A stretch of DNA of 64,000 nt, taken from an uncultured Lachnospiraceae bacterium. GTDB taxonomy: Bacteria; Bacillota; Clostridia; Lachnospirales; Lachnospiraceae. Every line of letters begins with the position of its first letter. The first letter of the stretch is position 1. Made by a program: the position numbers and the translations under genes. The DNA lies in NCBI GenBank assembly GCA_947172645.1, contig CAMWBY010000020.1:1-64000 (forward strand). Reading direction: 5' to 3'. Of the stretch, positions 9,974-19,327 are shown piece after piece. The notes under the pieces were generated by a model. The model ran no database searches. It had not been told where the DNA came from and was given only the letters and a program-made list of their open reading frames with translations.

Positions 9974-11716
9974 CTAACCCATATTCTGTATGGCAGGCAT
10001 TACAGTCTCATATACTTTATCTGCAATGGCTTCATGTGCCAAATCAGTATAGTGAACCATGTCAATATACATTTCGTCCTGATGCTCAAACAACTGCATA
10101 AGATTCCTGTAATCATCACAACTTTTCGCATGTTCCATGAAATCCCTGGATGCCTCAGCGTGCCCCTCTAATTCATACCGGCTCTTCTCCCACAAGCTCA
10201 TATGGCTCATTGTGATATTCATGGGCTGTAAAAAGCCAAAAAAATCGGCTCCATAAAACTCGGCAATCAATTTCAGTATTTTTATATTCCTGCTCCAGAA
10301 AGAATACAATGGCTCATCACTCTCCACTCCACTGCAGTATATACTGTCAGGCGACAGAGTCTGCACCCATTGAATCAAATTTATTTCATTAAACTGGTTA
10401 GTACAGTCTTTATAGCTTGTATTATTCACGCCGCTCATGCTAATCACAATCTGAGGCTTTAAAGCATATCCGTCCCTAAGCAGCCGTAATATTTCATCAA
10501 CGACATCATTGCCAGAATGCGCCCCGTTATATATAACTGCTTTAATATTGTCCTGGCACAGCTTATAATACAATTTACTAATCCAGTTCTCCGGATGATA
10601 TTGCTCCGAAGAAGTGGAGCCTCCTAAAACCATTATTCTGACTGCACCATCCTCTTCCTTACCATACAGCTTCCATCCCGGCTTTCCTTCTGGGTATATA
10701 ATGCTCCCCCCCAATAGAGGGTCTTTATAATAATGCCATTTCGACAGCATCATTCCCTTAGAACGCGTATGGCACTGAAAGCCTGTATAATTTCTTTCTT
10801 CCAAAGAAAACCCCGCAAGTTCTATATTCTCCCTTGCCTCCACAAATTTCTCTGGAAATTCTTCGCTGATAATAATTAACTTGTCTTCCGTTCCCTCATA
10901 GGCTAAGCCGTATATGCTTTGTATGTCCTGTTCATGTATCTCTGTTTCACCCACATATCCGGTAATTTTGATGCCATAAATACTCAACACTTCTTCTATT
11001 AATCTGGCAACTGCATTCCGCCTGCTGTACAGATAAATCCTCTTCTGTTCTTTTGCCGCATAATCAATGTTCTGTATAAAATTCAGCAAATCCACATTTC
11101 CTATTAAGTCAGCAGTCCCTATCCGGTGTTCCATCTCGACAAAAATCCTGCCTTGAAATCCGGAGAGATTTTCGAGGATTTCCCACCTGTATTTTTTCAC
11201 GTTTGCCGCAATAACCACCGCGTAATCTTTATAATTGTCTAACTCTGCTGCTTCTATAACTGTTTTCCCTCTGTACTGTCCGACAGAACCTCTCTTCGTC
11301 AAGCAGTATAACTCCGCCTCGACCCCTTCCTCTTCCAACGCCTTACAGAATTTCTCAGCCCCACGCCCGGTACCGTAGACAATTACTTTAACAGACCGCA
11401 GTTCATCATTAAATGCCAACGCATCTGACCAATAAACCGCCCTGTCCTTTGGCAGTTTATTCATTGTCTCCTGTGAAACCTCATCCGACACCAAAATAAT
11501 ACTACGCTCATTTTGAAGCGCCTGTTCCAAGGTTACTACAGGCCGGTTCATATACTTTTCACCGACATATTCCGCCTGTGCCGTAACAAATCCCTGTATG
11601 TCTATATGCCTGCAGGCCGCCATCATAAATACATTTATGGAATCTGCATTAACATTCCATAAATATATATCTTTTTCACGATATTTTTTCATCAAGGTAT
11701 ATAGCGCACAAATCAT
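9974..11716 (-). CDS. Multi-Rossmann protein with C-terminal SGNH hydrolase-like domain
   Basis: 580 residues. Three Rossmann-like units are visible at about 17-95, 110-180 (opening VIVYGTGRGAEKF) and 226-290. From about 360 an SGNH/GDSL-type domain follows: GGSTS at 365-369 supplies the likely nucleophile serine, NGAHSGND near 397 the glycine/asparagine block, SMSGVNN the third block and DMVHYTDLAHE near the C-terminus the Asp-His pair. Such domains add or remove O-acyl groups on glycans. No secretion signal is visible, so it probably acts in the cytoplasm. It lies between the two transketolase halves. Confidence 0.75.
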   Translation of the reverse strand: MICALYTLMKKYREKDIYLWNVNADSINVFMMAACRHIDIQGFVTAQAEYVGEKYMNRPVVTLEQALQNERSIILVSDEVSQETMNKLPKDRAVYWSDALAFNDELRSVKVIVYGTGRGAEKFCKALEEEGVEAELYCLTKRGSVGQYRGKTVIEAAELDNYKDYAVVIAANVKKYRWEILENLSGFQGRIFVEMEHRIGTADLIGNVDLLNFIQNIDYAAKEQKRIYLYSRRNAVARLIEEVLSIYGIKITGYVGETEIHEQDIQSIYGLAYEGTEDKLIIISEEFPEKFVEARENIELAGFSLEERNYTGFQCHTRSKGMMLSKWHYYKDPLLGGSIIYPEGKPGWKLYGKEEDGAVRIMVLGGSTSSEQYHPENWISKLYYKLCQDNIKAVIYNGAHSGNDVVDEILRLLRDGYALKPQIVISMSGVNNTSYKDCTNQFNEINLIQWVQTLSPDSIYCSGVESDEPLYSFWSRNIKILKLIAEFYGADFFGFLQPMNITMSHMSLWEKSRYELEGHAEASRDFMEHAKSCDDYRNLMQLFEHQDEMYIDMVHYTDLAHEAIADKVYETVMPAIQNMG

Positions 11717-11740
11717 CTTCAGCCTCTCCCATAAATTGCA

Positions 11741-12136
11741 CTAAAAAACATATATAAATTCTGGCAAAACCTTCTCATCATCGGGTTCTTTCTTAATTTC
11801 CGGTTTTTTCATTTCTTTATGTGCTTCTGTTTTTGTGCCCGCATGGCTGCTATCAGCGCCTGTATCCATACTGCCCCTAAATCTATTCTGGCACACTTCA
11901 ACTGCCATTTTCTTTAACATTTGTGGCTCTTCTGATAATCCGCTGTGCCTTTCCAATAACGCTTTCAGTTCAGCAATTGTTTTGAACGAATACTCCATGA
12001 TATACGTCTCTTCTGAGTTTCTGTTCATATAATAAGATGCTTCCCCTTTAGAAATTTGCGGGAAAATACTCCTGTCCTCATTCTCTCGCGCCCATTCCCA
12101 AAGTTCTCCTGCCGCCTCCCCATTAATCAAGCTCAT
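11741..12136 (-). CDS. Small hypothetical protein
   Basis: About 131 residues from MSLINGEAAG, chosen because GGAGA lies 8 nt before this ATG; an in-frame ATG 24 bp upstream lacks a good site. The start overlaps the carbamoyltransferase stop by 14 bp. The first 80 residues are helical and acidic (AGELWEWARENED); the last 40 are a lysine/glutamate-rich, probably disordered tail ending FIYVF. I recognise no family. The tight overlap suggests translation coupled to the carbamoyltransferase and perhaps a partner role. Confidence 0.6.
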   Translation of the reverse strand: MSLINGEAAGELWEWARENEDRSIFPQISKGEASYYMNRNSEETYIMEYSFKTIAELKALLERHSGLSEEPQMLKKMAVEVCQNRFRGSMDTGADSSHAGTKTEAHKEMKKPEIKKEPDDEKVLPEFIYVF

Positions 12137-13970
12137 ATTGGTTTCTCCAATCTTCATCATTTACTAACTGCCGCTGTTCTTTCTTATATAAAATACAATT
12201 TCCCATTGCCAATACATCCATTTCTGTGCGCATGAAGCACAGATATGCATCCTCCGGGCTGCAGACAATCGGTTCCCCCCTGACATTAAAAGAAGTGTTA
12301 ATCACCACCCCGCAACCTGTCAGCTTACGGAATGCTTTAATAATGCCATAATACATGGGATTATCTTCTTCTCCCACTGTCTGAATCCTCGCAGAATAAT
12401 CAACATGTGTCACTGCCGGAATATCCGAACGCGCTTTATTGACAACCGGAAGCAGGTTTTCATTCGACTGCTCGATTTCTTTCTCTAGCAAAAATTCTTT
12501 CCTTCTTGATTTCTGTACATCCGCACACAATAACATATAAGGGCTTTTACAGTCTATCTCAAAATATTCCTGGGCATCCTTTTCCAGAACAGTAGGTGCA
12601 AAGGGCCGGAAGGATTCCCTGTACTTTATTTTCAAATTTAATTTAGACTGCATCAGAGGCGAGCGTGGGTCGGCAATAATACTCCTGTTTCCTAATGCCC
12701 TAGGCCCATATTCCATCCGTCCCTCAAAAAGCCCAATCACTTTTTGATTATTTAATAATTCAGCGATTTTCTGACAAAATACTTCTTTATCATCATATAC
12801 ATGATAGGAATATCCGTTCACCTTTAGATATTCTTGAACCTGTCGATTAGAATATGACGGTCCCAGATAAGAAGCCTTTTGCCTGTCATGCACGCCGTCT
12901 GCCACTCTATTATAGCCACAATGTTGGTAATAATAAAACATCGCTGCGCCAACCGCCCCTCCGGCGTCTCCTGCTGCTGGCTGAACCCATATATTTTTGA
13001 ATATTTTTTCCCTGTTCAATACGCCATTCGCCACACAATTTAAAGCAACACCCCCAGCAAGCACCAGGTTCTCTACGCCCTCCCCTACCAATTGCTTTGC
13101 ATGGCGTACCATCAGCACAAGGACTTCTTCCACCACTTTCTGTACAGACGCAGCCAAATCCATTTCCCTCTTTGTAATTGCCGATTCTGGTTCTCTCCTG
13201 CTCCCACCAAAAAGCTGTGCAAATTTATCACTGGTCATCGCCCTGCCATACTGATAATCAAAATACTCTAAATTCAGCCGATATGAGCCGTCCGGTTTAA
13301 TATCAATTATCTTTTCTTTCATAATCTGGTAATAAACCGGTTCTCCATAAGGCGCCAGACCCATCAATTTATAATCGCCCGAGTTTACTTTAAAACCGCA
13401 GAAATATGTAAGCGCACTGTACAACAATCCTAAGGAATGCGGATAATCTATCTCTTGTAAGATTTTTATATGATTGCCTTCCCCATAACCAATAGTTGTT
13501 GTGGCATATTCCCCTACGCCGTCAACAGTGATAATTGCAGCCTTGTCATATGGCGATGGGAAAAACGCCGAGGAAGCATGGGAAATATGGTGTTCTGTGA
13601 CATAAAGTTTGTTCTGTATTCCAAGTCGACCCAAATTATCCAATAGCATTTGATGTATCCACATCTTACGGTTTATAAGCGGCTCTAATGACAAAGTCAA
13701 CAGTTCTTTGCTGTCTGCACCTGCATAGCGCAGATTCTGCATAAATCTCCCCATTGTCAGCAGTGGGTTGTCATAATATACAACAGCATCCAGTCGGTTC
13801 GCTGCTATATCCCCCTCTTCTAAACAATATGCAATTGCATTTTTAGGGATAGAAGGGTCATGCTTTTTTCTTGTAAATCTTTCTTCCTGTGCCGCTGCAA
13901 TAATCTCCCCATCTTGAATCAGCGCTGCCGCCGCATCATGGTATAATGCAGATATACCTAATATATACAT
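12123..13970 (-). CDS. NodU/CmcH-type carbamoyltransferase
   Basis: 615 residues matching the NodU/CmcH/TobZ family, which transfers a carbamoyl group from carbamoyl phosphate through carbamoyl-adenylate to a sugar hydroxyl. The start MYILGISALYHDAAAAL, EERFTRKKHD, the metal-ligand EHHISHASSAFFPS, GVGEYATT and LAGGVALNCVANG are hallmarks of the Kae1-like domain. The C-terminal YrdC-like carbamoyltransferase part has GPRALGNRSI and NTSFNVRGEPIV. It is flanked by the transketolase N subunit upstream and a small coupled gene downstream. It predicts an O-carbamoylated sugar. Confidence 0.95.
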   Translation of the reverse strand: MYILGISALYHDAAAALIQDGEIIAAAQEERFTRKKHDPSIPKNAIAYCLEEGDIAANRLDAVVYYDNPLLTMGRFMQNLRYAGADSKELLTLSLEPLINRKMWIHQMLLDNLGRLGIQNKLYVTEHHISHASSAFFPSPYDKAAIITVDGVGEYATTTIGYGEGNHIKILQEIDYPHSLGLLYSALTYFCGFKVNSGDYKLMGLAPYGEPVYYQIMKEKIIDIKPDGSYRLNLEYFDYQYGRAMTSDKFAQLFGGSRREPESAITKREMDLAASVQKVVEEVLVLMVRHAKQLVGEGVENLVLAGGVALNCVANGVLNREKIFKNIWVQPAAGDAGGAVGAAMFYYYQHCGYNRVADGVHDRQKASYLGPSYSNRQVQEYLKVNGYSYHVYDDKEVFCQKIAELLNNQKVIGLFEGRMEYGPRALGNRSIIADPRSPLMQSKLNLKIKYRESFRPFAPTVLEKDAQEYFEIDCKSPYMLLCADVQKSRRKEFLLEKEIEQSNENLLPVVNKARSDIPAVTHVDYSARIQTVGEEDNPMYYGIIKAFRKLTGCGVVINTSFNVRGEPIVCSPEDAYLCFMRTEMDVLAMGNCILYKKEQRQLVNDEDWRNQYELD

Positions 13971-14023
13971 AACATAATTCCTTATCCTTCATATTTCTAT
14001 GTAACCATTGCAATGTATAAACG

Positions 14024-14845
14024 CTATTTCAAATCCTCTTCCGACAGACCAAGTTCCCGCATTAAAACAGGCAGTTCCTGCTCGTTTGGCATACGGTAAT
14101 GCCAAATAGGGACGTTTTCCATAAAAGAGACTCCCTTTCCTTTAACCGTATGCGCAATAACCAGTGTCGGTTTCCCCTGCTCTCTGAGCAAAAGTGCCTC
14201 TTTAATCTCCGTATAATTATGTCCGTCTATTTCTGTCACATTCCATCCAAACGCTTTCCATTTATCTGCAAACGGCTGCATATGCACAATGTTTTCCAAG
14301 TTATCCATAGCCTGTAATTTATTATGGTCCACAATGACTGTCAGGTTATCCAATCCTAATGTAGGGGCGGATAATGCTCCCTCCCACACAGAACCTTCCT
14401 GGCACTCACCGTCCCCAAGAACGACATAGACATGGCTTTTCTTTTGGTCTGTTTTATTTGCGTAAGCTATTCCAATTGCAAAGGACAATCCATGTCCCAA
14501 TGCACCGGTGGATGCTTCCACGCCGGGAATATCATGCATCTTGGGATGTCCGCCAAACTTCGAGCCTGCCTGACCTACGCTTCTTAGTTCCTCCTCCGGA
14601 AAATACCCTGCTTTGGCAAGGGCTGCATACAAAGCATAGCAAGCATGTCCTTTGCTCAAAATAAATTTATCCCTCTCTTCCCATTCAGGATGAGACGCAT
14701 CATATTTCAGTACATCATCAAAATACAAAACGCTTATCAAATCTGCCATAGAAAAAGATGCTCCCATATGGCCGCCGCCAGCAAAATGCGCAATTCTATA
14801 TATTTGCTTCCTGATTTCCTTCGCTATATTCTCTATTTCTGTCAT
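14024..14845 (-). CDS. Transketolase N-terminal subunit
   Basis: 273 residues, the diphosphate-binding half of a split transketolase. GGGHMGASFSMADL, the LSKGHACYALYAAL segment, GALGHGLSFAIG and the thiamine diphosphate motif GDGECQEGSVWE followed about 25 residues later by VDHNK are all present. Its partner lies at 9029-9940. It starts 18 bp after a radical SAM gene in the same transcript. Confidence 0.93.
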   Translation of the reverse strand: MTEIENIAKEIRKQIYRIAHFAGGGHMGASFSMADLISVLYFDDVLKYDASHPEWEERDKFILSKGHACYALYAALAKAGYFPEEELRSVGQAGSKFGGHPKMHDIPGVEASTGALGHGLSFAIGIAYANKTDQKKSHVYVVLGDGECQEGSVWEGALSAPTLGLDNLTVIVDHNKLQAMDNLENIVHMQPFADKWKAFGWNVTEIDGHNYTEIKEALLLREQGKPTLVIAHTVKGKGVSFMENVPIWHYRMPNEQELPVLMRELGLSEEDLK

Positions 14846-14863
14846 AATAATCTTCCTATACTT

Positions 14864-15934
14864 TTAGATGAAATTAATATGGTTTCTGTCCAAACTGTAA
14901 AACGTATTCAGCAGCTCATTTCTGTCATCGTATACGCAATGATGGTTGCATTCCTCCTGCGGATTAAAATTCTGGTATCTTTTCGTAGTTTCTTCCGAAA
15001 ACCATAAATCTTTAAAAGAACGGTCACACAAATCTCCTACCGCACCCTCGCTCACATATGCTTTGTCATGGCAGAAATACACCTTGCAGTCCGCCGCTAT
15101 CACGGTAAAAATCCTGTTAATATAACATTTCTCATAACAACGGTGGAATACCAATGCCGAATCAAAATCACCCTCATATTTATTGATAACTTTAAACTTC
15201 TCATCCTCTAATTGAGTTTTCGCACGTTTGATTTGTTCTATCACATTTTGCCTGAAAGGCTCGTGATAAGCAAACAAATCTTTAGTAACGCGAGCGGTAT
15301 ATTTAATATGATTAACCCCCAATTTCTTGACCATTTCTGCCATCTTATATACCTGGTCAGCATTTTCATGGTTAATAACAAAATTAATCCCTAATTCACA
15401 ATTTTCCTGTTTCTTCTTCGCGAACTCACAAATATTATTACATACTTCATCAAACGCATTTAATGAAAGGTTCCTTGTCTTAGCATATGTATCTGCGTTA
15501 GCTGAATCAAAAGAAACCCTTACCCATTTAGCCTTCGCAAGCACCTCTGCCCGCTCTCCCTGCAATAACTTTCCATTTGTAATAATCGACAAATCAATTC
15601 CTGCATCTAAAACTTGCTGCATCGCTTCAACAATATACGGATATACCAATGGCTCGCCACCGCCACTAAAAGTTACCGCCTTAACTCCCATATTAGCCAT
15701 ATCACCAATAATTTCCCTCATTTTATCCCGTGGAATCTGGTCCTGCCTGTTTACAGAGTCGCGCAGTCCAAGCGCACTATCGGCGTAACTACAGTAATAG
15801 CACTTATGGTTACAATAGTTAGTAGGTTTAATACGGACATAAATCGGCGCAATTCTTCTGCCTTCTCCAATCTGGTTGAGTGCCTCTGCATGGGCAAATA
15901 TTTTCAAATTACTGTATGGCGTTGCTTTTTCCAT
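14864..15934 (-). CDS. Radical SAM protein with C-terminal cysteine cluster
   Basis: 356 residues. CNHKCYYC near residue 37 is the CxxxCxxC site for the 4Fe-4S cluster that cleaves S-adenosylmethionine, and VTFSGGGEPL near 92 is the glycine-rich SAM-binding stretch. The C-terminal 100 residues hold further cysteines (RCYEKC, CHDKAY, EECNHHC), as in SPASM-type auxiliary cluster domains. The last residues, HINFI, echo the HVNFI end of the radical SAM protein at 18232-19326, so both belong to one subfamily. Substrate unknown; the setting suggests sugar or flagellin-glycan chemistry. Confidence 0.88.
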   Translation of the reverse strand: MEKATPYSNLKIFAHAEALNQIGEGRRIAPIYVRIKPTNYCNHKCYYCSYADSALGLRDSVNRQDQIPRDKMREIIGDMANMGVKAVTFSGGGEPLVYPYIVEAMQQVLDAGIDLSIITNGKLLQGERAEVLAKAKWVRVSFDSANADTYAKTRNLSLNAFDEVCNNICEFAKKKQENCELGINFVINHENADQVYKMAEMVKKLGVNHIKYTARVTKDLFAYHEPFRQNVIEQIKRAKTQLEDEKFKVINKYEGDFDSALVFHRCYEKCYINRIFTVIAADCKVYFCHDKAYVSEGAVGDLCDRSFKDLWFSEETTKRYQNFNPQEECNHHCVYDDRNELLNTFYSLDRNHINFI

Positions 15935-16040
15935 CTGTATTCTCCTATTACCAGTTAAATTTATTTTACATACTTTTTCAATTCACATCACAGACTCACC
16001 TGCAAGATAGTTAAAATAGAAAACCAAAAATATCTTATTT

Positions 16041-18218
16041 TTAGATACATATCTGCTGTGCAAAATATTGCTTTGTTGTCTCAGGCAAAAATGCAAACGC
16101 CCGCTCATAATTTTCTTCTTCCAGATACTTTCGTACTTTGGAAGCACTGATAATTTCACTTCCAGCATTGATTCTTGGTATCTCCACAAATGTAATCCCC
16201 TTCTGCGGAAGAATTTTTCTCATCGCTGTATTATAAATTGACGTTACCCGGTCTTCTGGTTCCTCTCCTGCAAAACGATGCGTAATATGAAGCGGTTCGG
16301 CTATGTAATCCGCAAATACATTGATATCATACTCCGCATTCAATGCGATTACTTTATCCTCCTCTTTTGTAAAGTATTCCTGGAAATTATTTTTAGAAAG
16401 GATAAAGTCACCGCTTGGTACCATCATAACATTCTTTAAATCTTTTGTTCCTTCTGCAATCAGCTTAAAACGTTCCTCAAAAGGAAACACAGACAAATCC
16501 TCTTCAACCACAAATATAATCAAAAGTTCTACTTGGCGGCACGCCTGCTCAATCAGATAGCGGTGCCCCTTGCTAAAAGGATTACAGTTCATGACAATCG
16601 CGCCAATTGTACTATATGCACCATATGGAAAATCCCTGAAATACAAACGCAGATATTTGTCTTGTACATAATGCTTCATAATTTCATGAAAATCTATCTT
16701 GATTTCTCTGCTGCCACTGTCCTCCTCTTTTCCACTTGCCAAACTAGGCTCAATCATCTCCAATAGGCTGTCCGCTATCCGTTCATTAGCTTTATGGTTA
16801 CAGTGCATATAGGAATCTGTTACCCATTCGATAGGTATCTTGTTCCTTTCAAATATTTTCTCTAAAGAACTGCCTGGCACATCAATCATCTCTCCCTGAC
16901 GCCCTAATATCAACACGATATCATTAGCAGAAAACTTATCAATTTCCTGTAATCTACTGTCCAATGCCGCATCGGGGCGCAGTGTTGTCCCGTAATTTTC
17001 CACCCTGTATCTATATCCTTTTTGTAGCAGTTTCTGCTGCAGATAACTTTCAAAAGTATACTGATCCTCAACAAACCCGCCCATAACCGTGCACGGTCCA
17101 AAACAATAAATTGTTCCTATATATTCCTCGGGCTGAAAACAAGTTATTCTTCTTCCATCTCTTGCATTAAAATATTCTCCTGTGATATCTTTCTTATAGC
17201 CAAATACACTATTTGCATCAAAAATTTCTTTTTGGGCTATTTCTCTTTCATAATCATCCTGCCTATATAACTCATCATAAAATTTTTCATTTTCCTTTTT
17301 CTTCGGCCATGTTGACTCCGGATCAATCGGATATCTCTTTAATCTTTCTTTCGCCTTATAATTAAAATCTTTCCCATATTCTGTCTGTACAGGCTCATCT
17401 TTATATAGCCGGAAGCATTTTATCCCCTTATCTTTTAATACTGAAAGCAAAATAGTTGCCTTTTCATCTACCCTAGCATAAGATGCAGCATCGACGCTTC
17501 CAAGTCCCAACGCATTCAACTCCGCCTCACGTATAATTTGTTTCAATAAATCTTTATATGTTATAAAACGCGCTCTTCTCTGAATGTGTCCAAAAGATTC
17601 ATTCCTGGAAGATTCCAATTCACAAAAGCACAGGCTACCACGTTTTTCATCTTCATCCGAAAATATACACAATGCCTGCTCTGTCCATTTTCCCACAAGT
17701 TGGTCTTTCTTCAATACGTGATGCCTAACCTGAAATTGCTCCAAATACTTTAATAATGGTGAATATTCCATGTATTGTTTGTCAACAGATTCTACAATGT
17801 ATACTATATCATACTGTGCAAGCATCTGCGTGACAGATTCCATTCTGCTAAGCAATGCCCCATTCCGCTTAATGTAGAGCATATCATCCCAACGTGAATA
17901 ATCTCCAAGCAGCTCTCCCTTCTCATTAACCACCGGTATTTTATGAATATTTGCTCTTTTTCGGAAAATTTGGTGTGCATGAATAGCATTGAAGCCTGTA
18001 AGGACAGTAAAATCCTTATTAATCTTCACATCCATATTTGAGCTGTGCCGAAACACTTCCCCTATAGATATAATTCCATACAATGCACTGTTCTTAACAA
18101 TATATATAATTTCTGATGTTTTCTCCAAATACAGGCTATGCAGGCAGCCTAAGGGCAATTCCTCTGTATCCTCTTCAATTTTATATACTGCCAATTGCTC
18201 AATTGCTCTCTTTAACAC
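16041..18218 (-). CDS. CBS-like / SGNH-like / citrate-lyase-ligase-like fusion protein (paralogue)
   Basis: 725 residues with the same layout as the protein at 67-2373. Residues 20-115 form a CBS-like pair (ALYGIISIGEVF, then IHKIPVVNEKGELLGDY). Residues 370-490 are SGNH-like, with FGPCTVMGGF in place of GDS and a histidine/asparagine-rich HCNHKANERI at the end. Residues 539-720 are a CitC-type nucleotidyltransferase with NPFSKGH at 546-552 and SASKVRK near the C-terminus. It lies between two radical SAM genes. Two divergent copies in one array argue for two related substrates or sequential steps. Function not known. Confidence 0.72.
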   Translation of the reverse strand: MLKRAIEQLAVYKIEEDTEELPLGCLHSLYLEKTSEIIYIVKNSALYGIISIGEVFRHSSNMDVKINKDFTVLTGFNAIHAHQIFRKRANIHKIPVVNEKGELLGDYSRWDDMLYIKRNGALLSRMESVTQMLAQYDIVYIVESVDKQYMEYSPLLKYLEQFQVRHHVLKKDQLVGKWTEQALCIFSDEDEKRGSLCFCELESSRNESFGHIQRRARFITYKDLLKQIIREAELNALGLGSVDAASYARVDEKATILLSVLKDKGIKCFRLYKDEPVQTEYGKDFNYKAKERLKRYPIDPESTWPKKKENEKFYDELYRQDDYEREIAQKEIFDANSVFGYKKDITGEYFNARDGRRITCFQPEEYIGTIYCFGPCTVMGGFVEDQYTFESYLQQKLLQKGYRYRVENYGTTLRPDAALDSRLQEIDKFSANDIVLILGRQGEMIDVPGSSLEKIFERNKIPIEWVTDSYMHCNHKANERIADSLLEMIEPSLASGKEEDSGSREIKIDFHEIMKHYVQDKYLRLYFRDFPYGAYSTIGAIVMNCNPFSKGHRYLIEQACRQVELLIIFVVEEDLSVFPFEERFKLIAEGTKDLKNVMMVPSGDFILSKNNFQEYFTKEEDKVIALNAEYDINVFADYIAEPLHITHRFAGEEPEDRVTSIYNTAMRKILPQKGITFVEIPRINAGSEIISASKVRKYLEEENYERAFAFLPETTKQYFAQQICI

Positions 18219-18231
18219 AGCCTCTGCCTTT

Positions 18232-19326
18232 CTAAATGAAATTTACATGTTCTCCCGGATGCTTTAATTCATGAAGATATTTATTAATTTCGTCTAACCG
18301 GCATGCTTCCCGGCACACTTTATTGATATCCAATGCATTCAATTTCTGTATAACTTCCTGTCGTTCTTTGCCTTCCCATATTTCTTCAAATGTCTGCCTA
18401 TAAATATTTCCGTAACAAAACTCCTGCGTTCCAATATGGGCTATACAAGGCCACACGTTCCCTTTTGCATCAATATGTGTCATAAAAGGCAGCCCATAAC
18501 AATGCTGATAACTCTTCCCATGATGCATCTTTTTCATTGCTTCCGCTCTAAAATAAACAGAAAAATCTTCCGTTGCATACTGCCTAATTTCACGTCCCAA
18601 TTCCATCATTTCCATATAATCAATCTGAAACGTATTCTCACTATGTAAATGTTGGGAATATGGTTTAACCGTCAAATAATCAACACCAATCTCGCGAAGC
18701 TGCCTTGCCATATCCGGAAGCTGCCCCATATTTTCCGGAAGCAGCAGGCACTGCACACCTAAAGTTGTTTTAAGCTTCTTATCCCTCTTAACTCTGACCG
18801 CCTCTGTCAGATTTTCTTTAACCTTATCTAAGTCTCCTTCTTTACCTCTTTGAATCTTATGATACGACTCCTCTTCCATACTGGCGACACTGAAACGTAT
18901 CCATGTAAACGCACCAAGGCAGTTATTTGCTATTTCTTTTGTCAGTAGCACTCCATTAGAGCTCATAGCTACATCCACGCCGCATGCCTTAATGCTATTT
19001 GCAATGTCAGGCATATCTTTATTTAAAAGCGGTTCTCCCTCACCAGAACAGACAACGCTTTTCAGCCCATGCTTGCTCATCTGCGATATATCTCGCAAGA
19101 TAATATTCTTATCCAAAAAATCCGGTTGGTACCCAATATAGTCCACCGCACAGAACACACATCTATGATTGCAAGCACCGCTAGGAGATATTTCGATTTC
19201 AATCGGATAAATATTGTCTCCTTTCAGCCACTTCCCTACTGTTTCCGGATGGTAAATCAGTTTATGGGAATCCATCCTTATATTTTCTGCTGTATTATTC
19301 TGCATATAACCACCCGCCGCTTTCAT
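18232..19326 (-). CDS. Radical SAM / SPASM-type protein
   Basis: 364 residues. CNHRCVFC near residue 52 is the SAM-cleaving cluster site and CSGEGEPL near 95 the GGE-like segment. The C-terminal region has CYGLPFMTHIDAKGNVWPC, then CREAC, consistent with a SPASM auxiliary cluster domain; the protein ends HVNFI. The stop lies 13 bp before the next start. It belongs to the same subfamily as 14864-15934. Confidence 0.88.
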   Translation of the reverse strand: MKAAGGYMQNNTAENIRMDSHKLIYHPETVGKWLKGDNIYPIEIEISPSGACNHRCVFCAVDYIGYQPDFLDKNIILRDISQMSKHGLKSVVCSGEGEPLLNKDMPDIANSIKACGVDVAMSSNGVLLTKEIANNCLGAFTWIRFSVASMEEESYHKIQRGKEGDLDKVKENLTEAVRVKRDKKLKTTLGVQCLLLPENMGQLPDMARQLREIGVDYLTVKPYSQHLHSENTFQIDYMEMMELGREIRQYATEDFSVYFRAEAMKKMHHGKSYQHCYGLPFMTHIDAKGNVWPCIAHIGTQEFCYGNIYRQTFEEIWEGKERQEVIQKLNALDINKVCREACRLDEINKYLHELKHPGEHVNFI

Positions 19327-19327
19327 A

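Noticed and set aside
15983..16189. 68-codon minus-strand frame at the end of the second citrate-lyase-ligase-like gene
   Set aside because: It overlaps a well-supported gene in another frame, has no ribosome binding site and no recognisable sequence.
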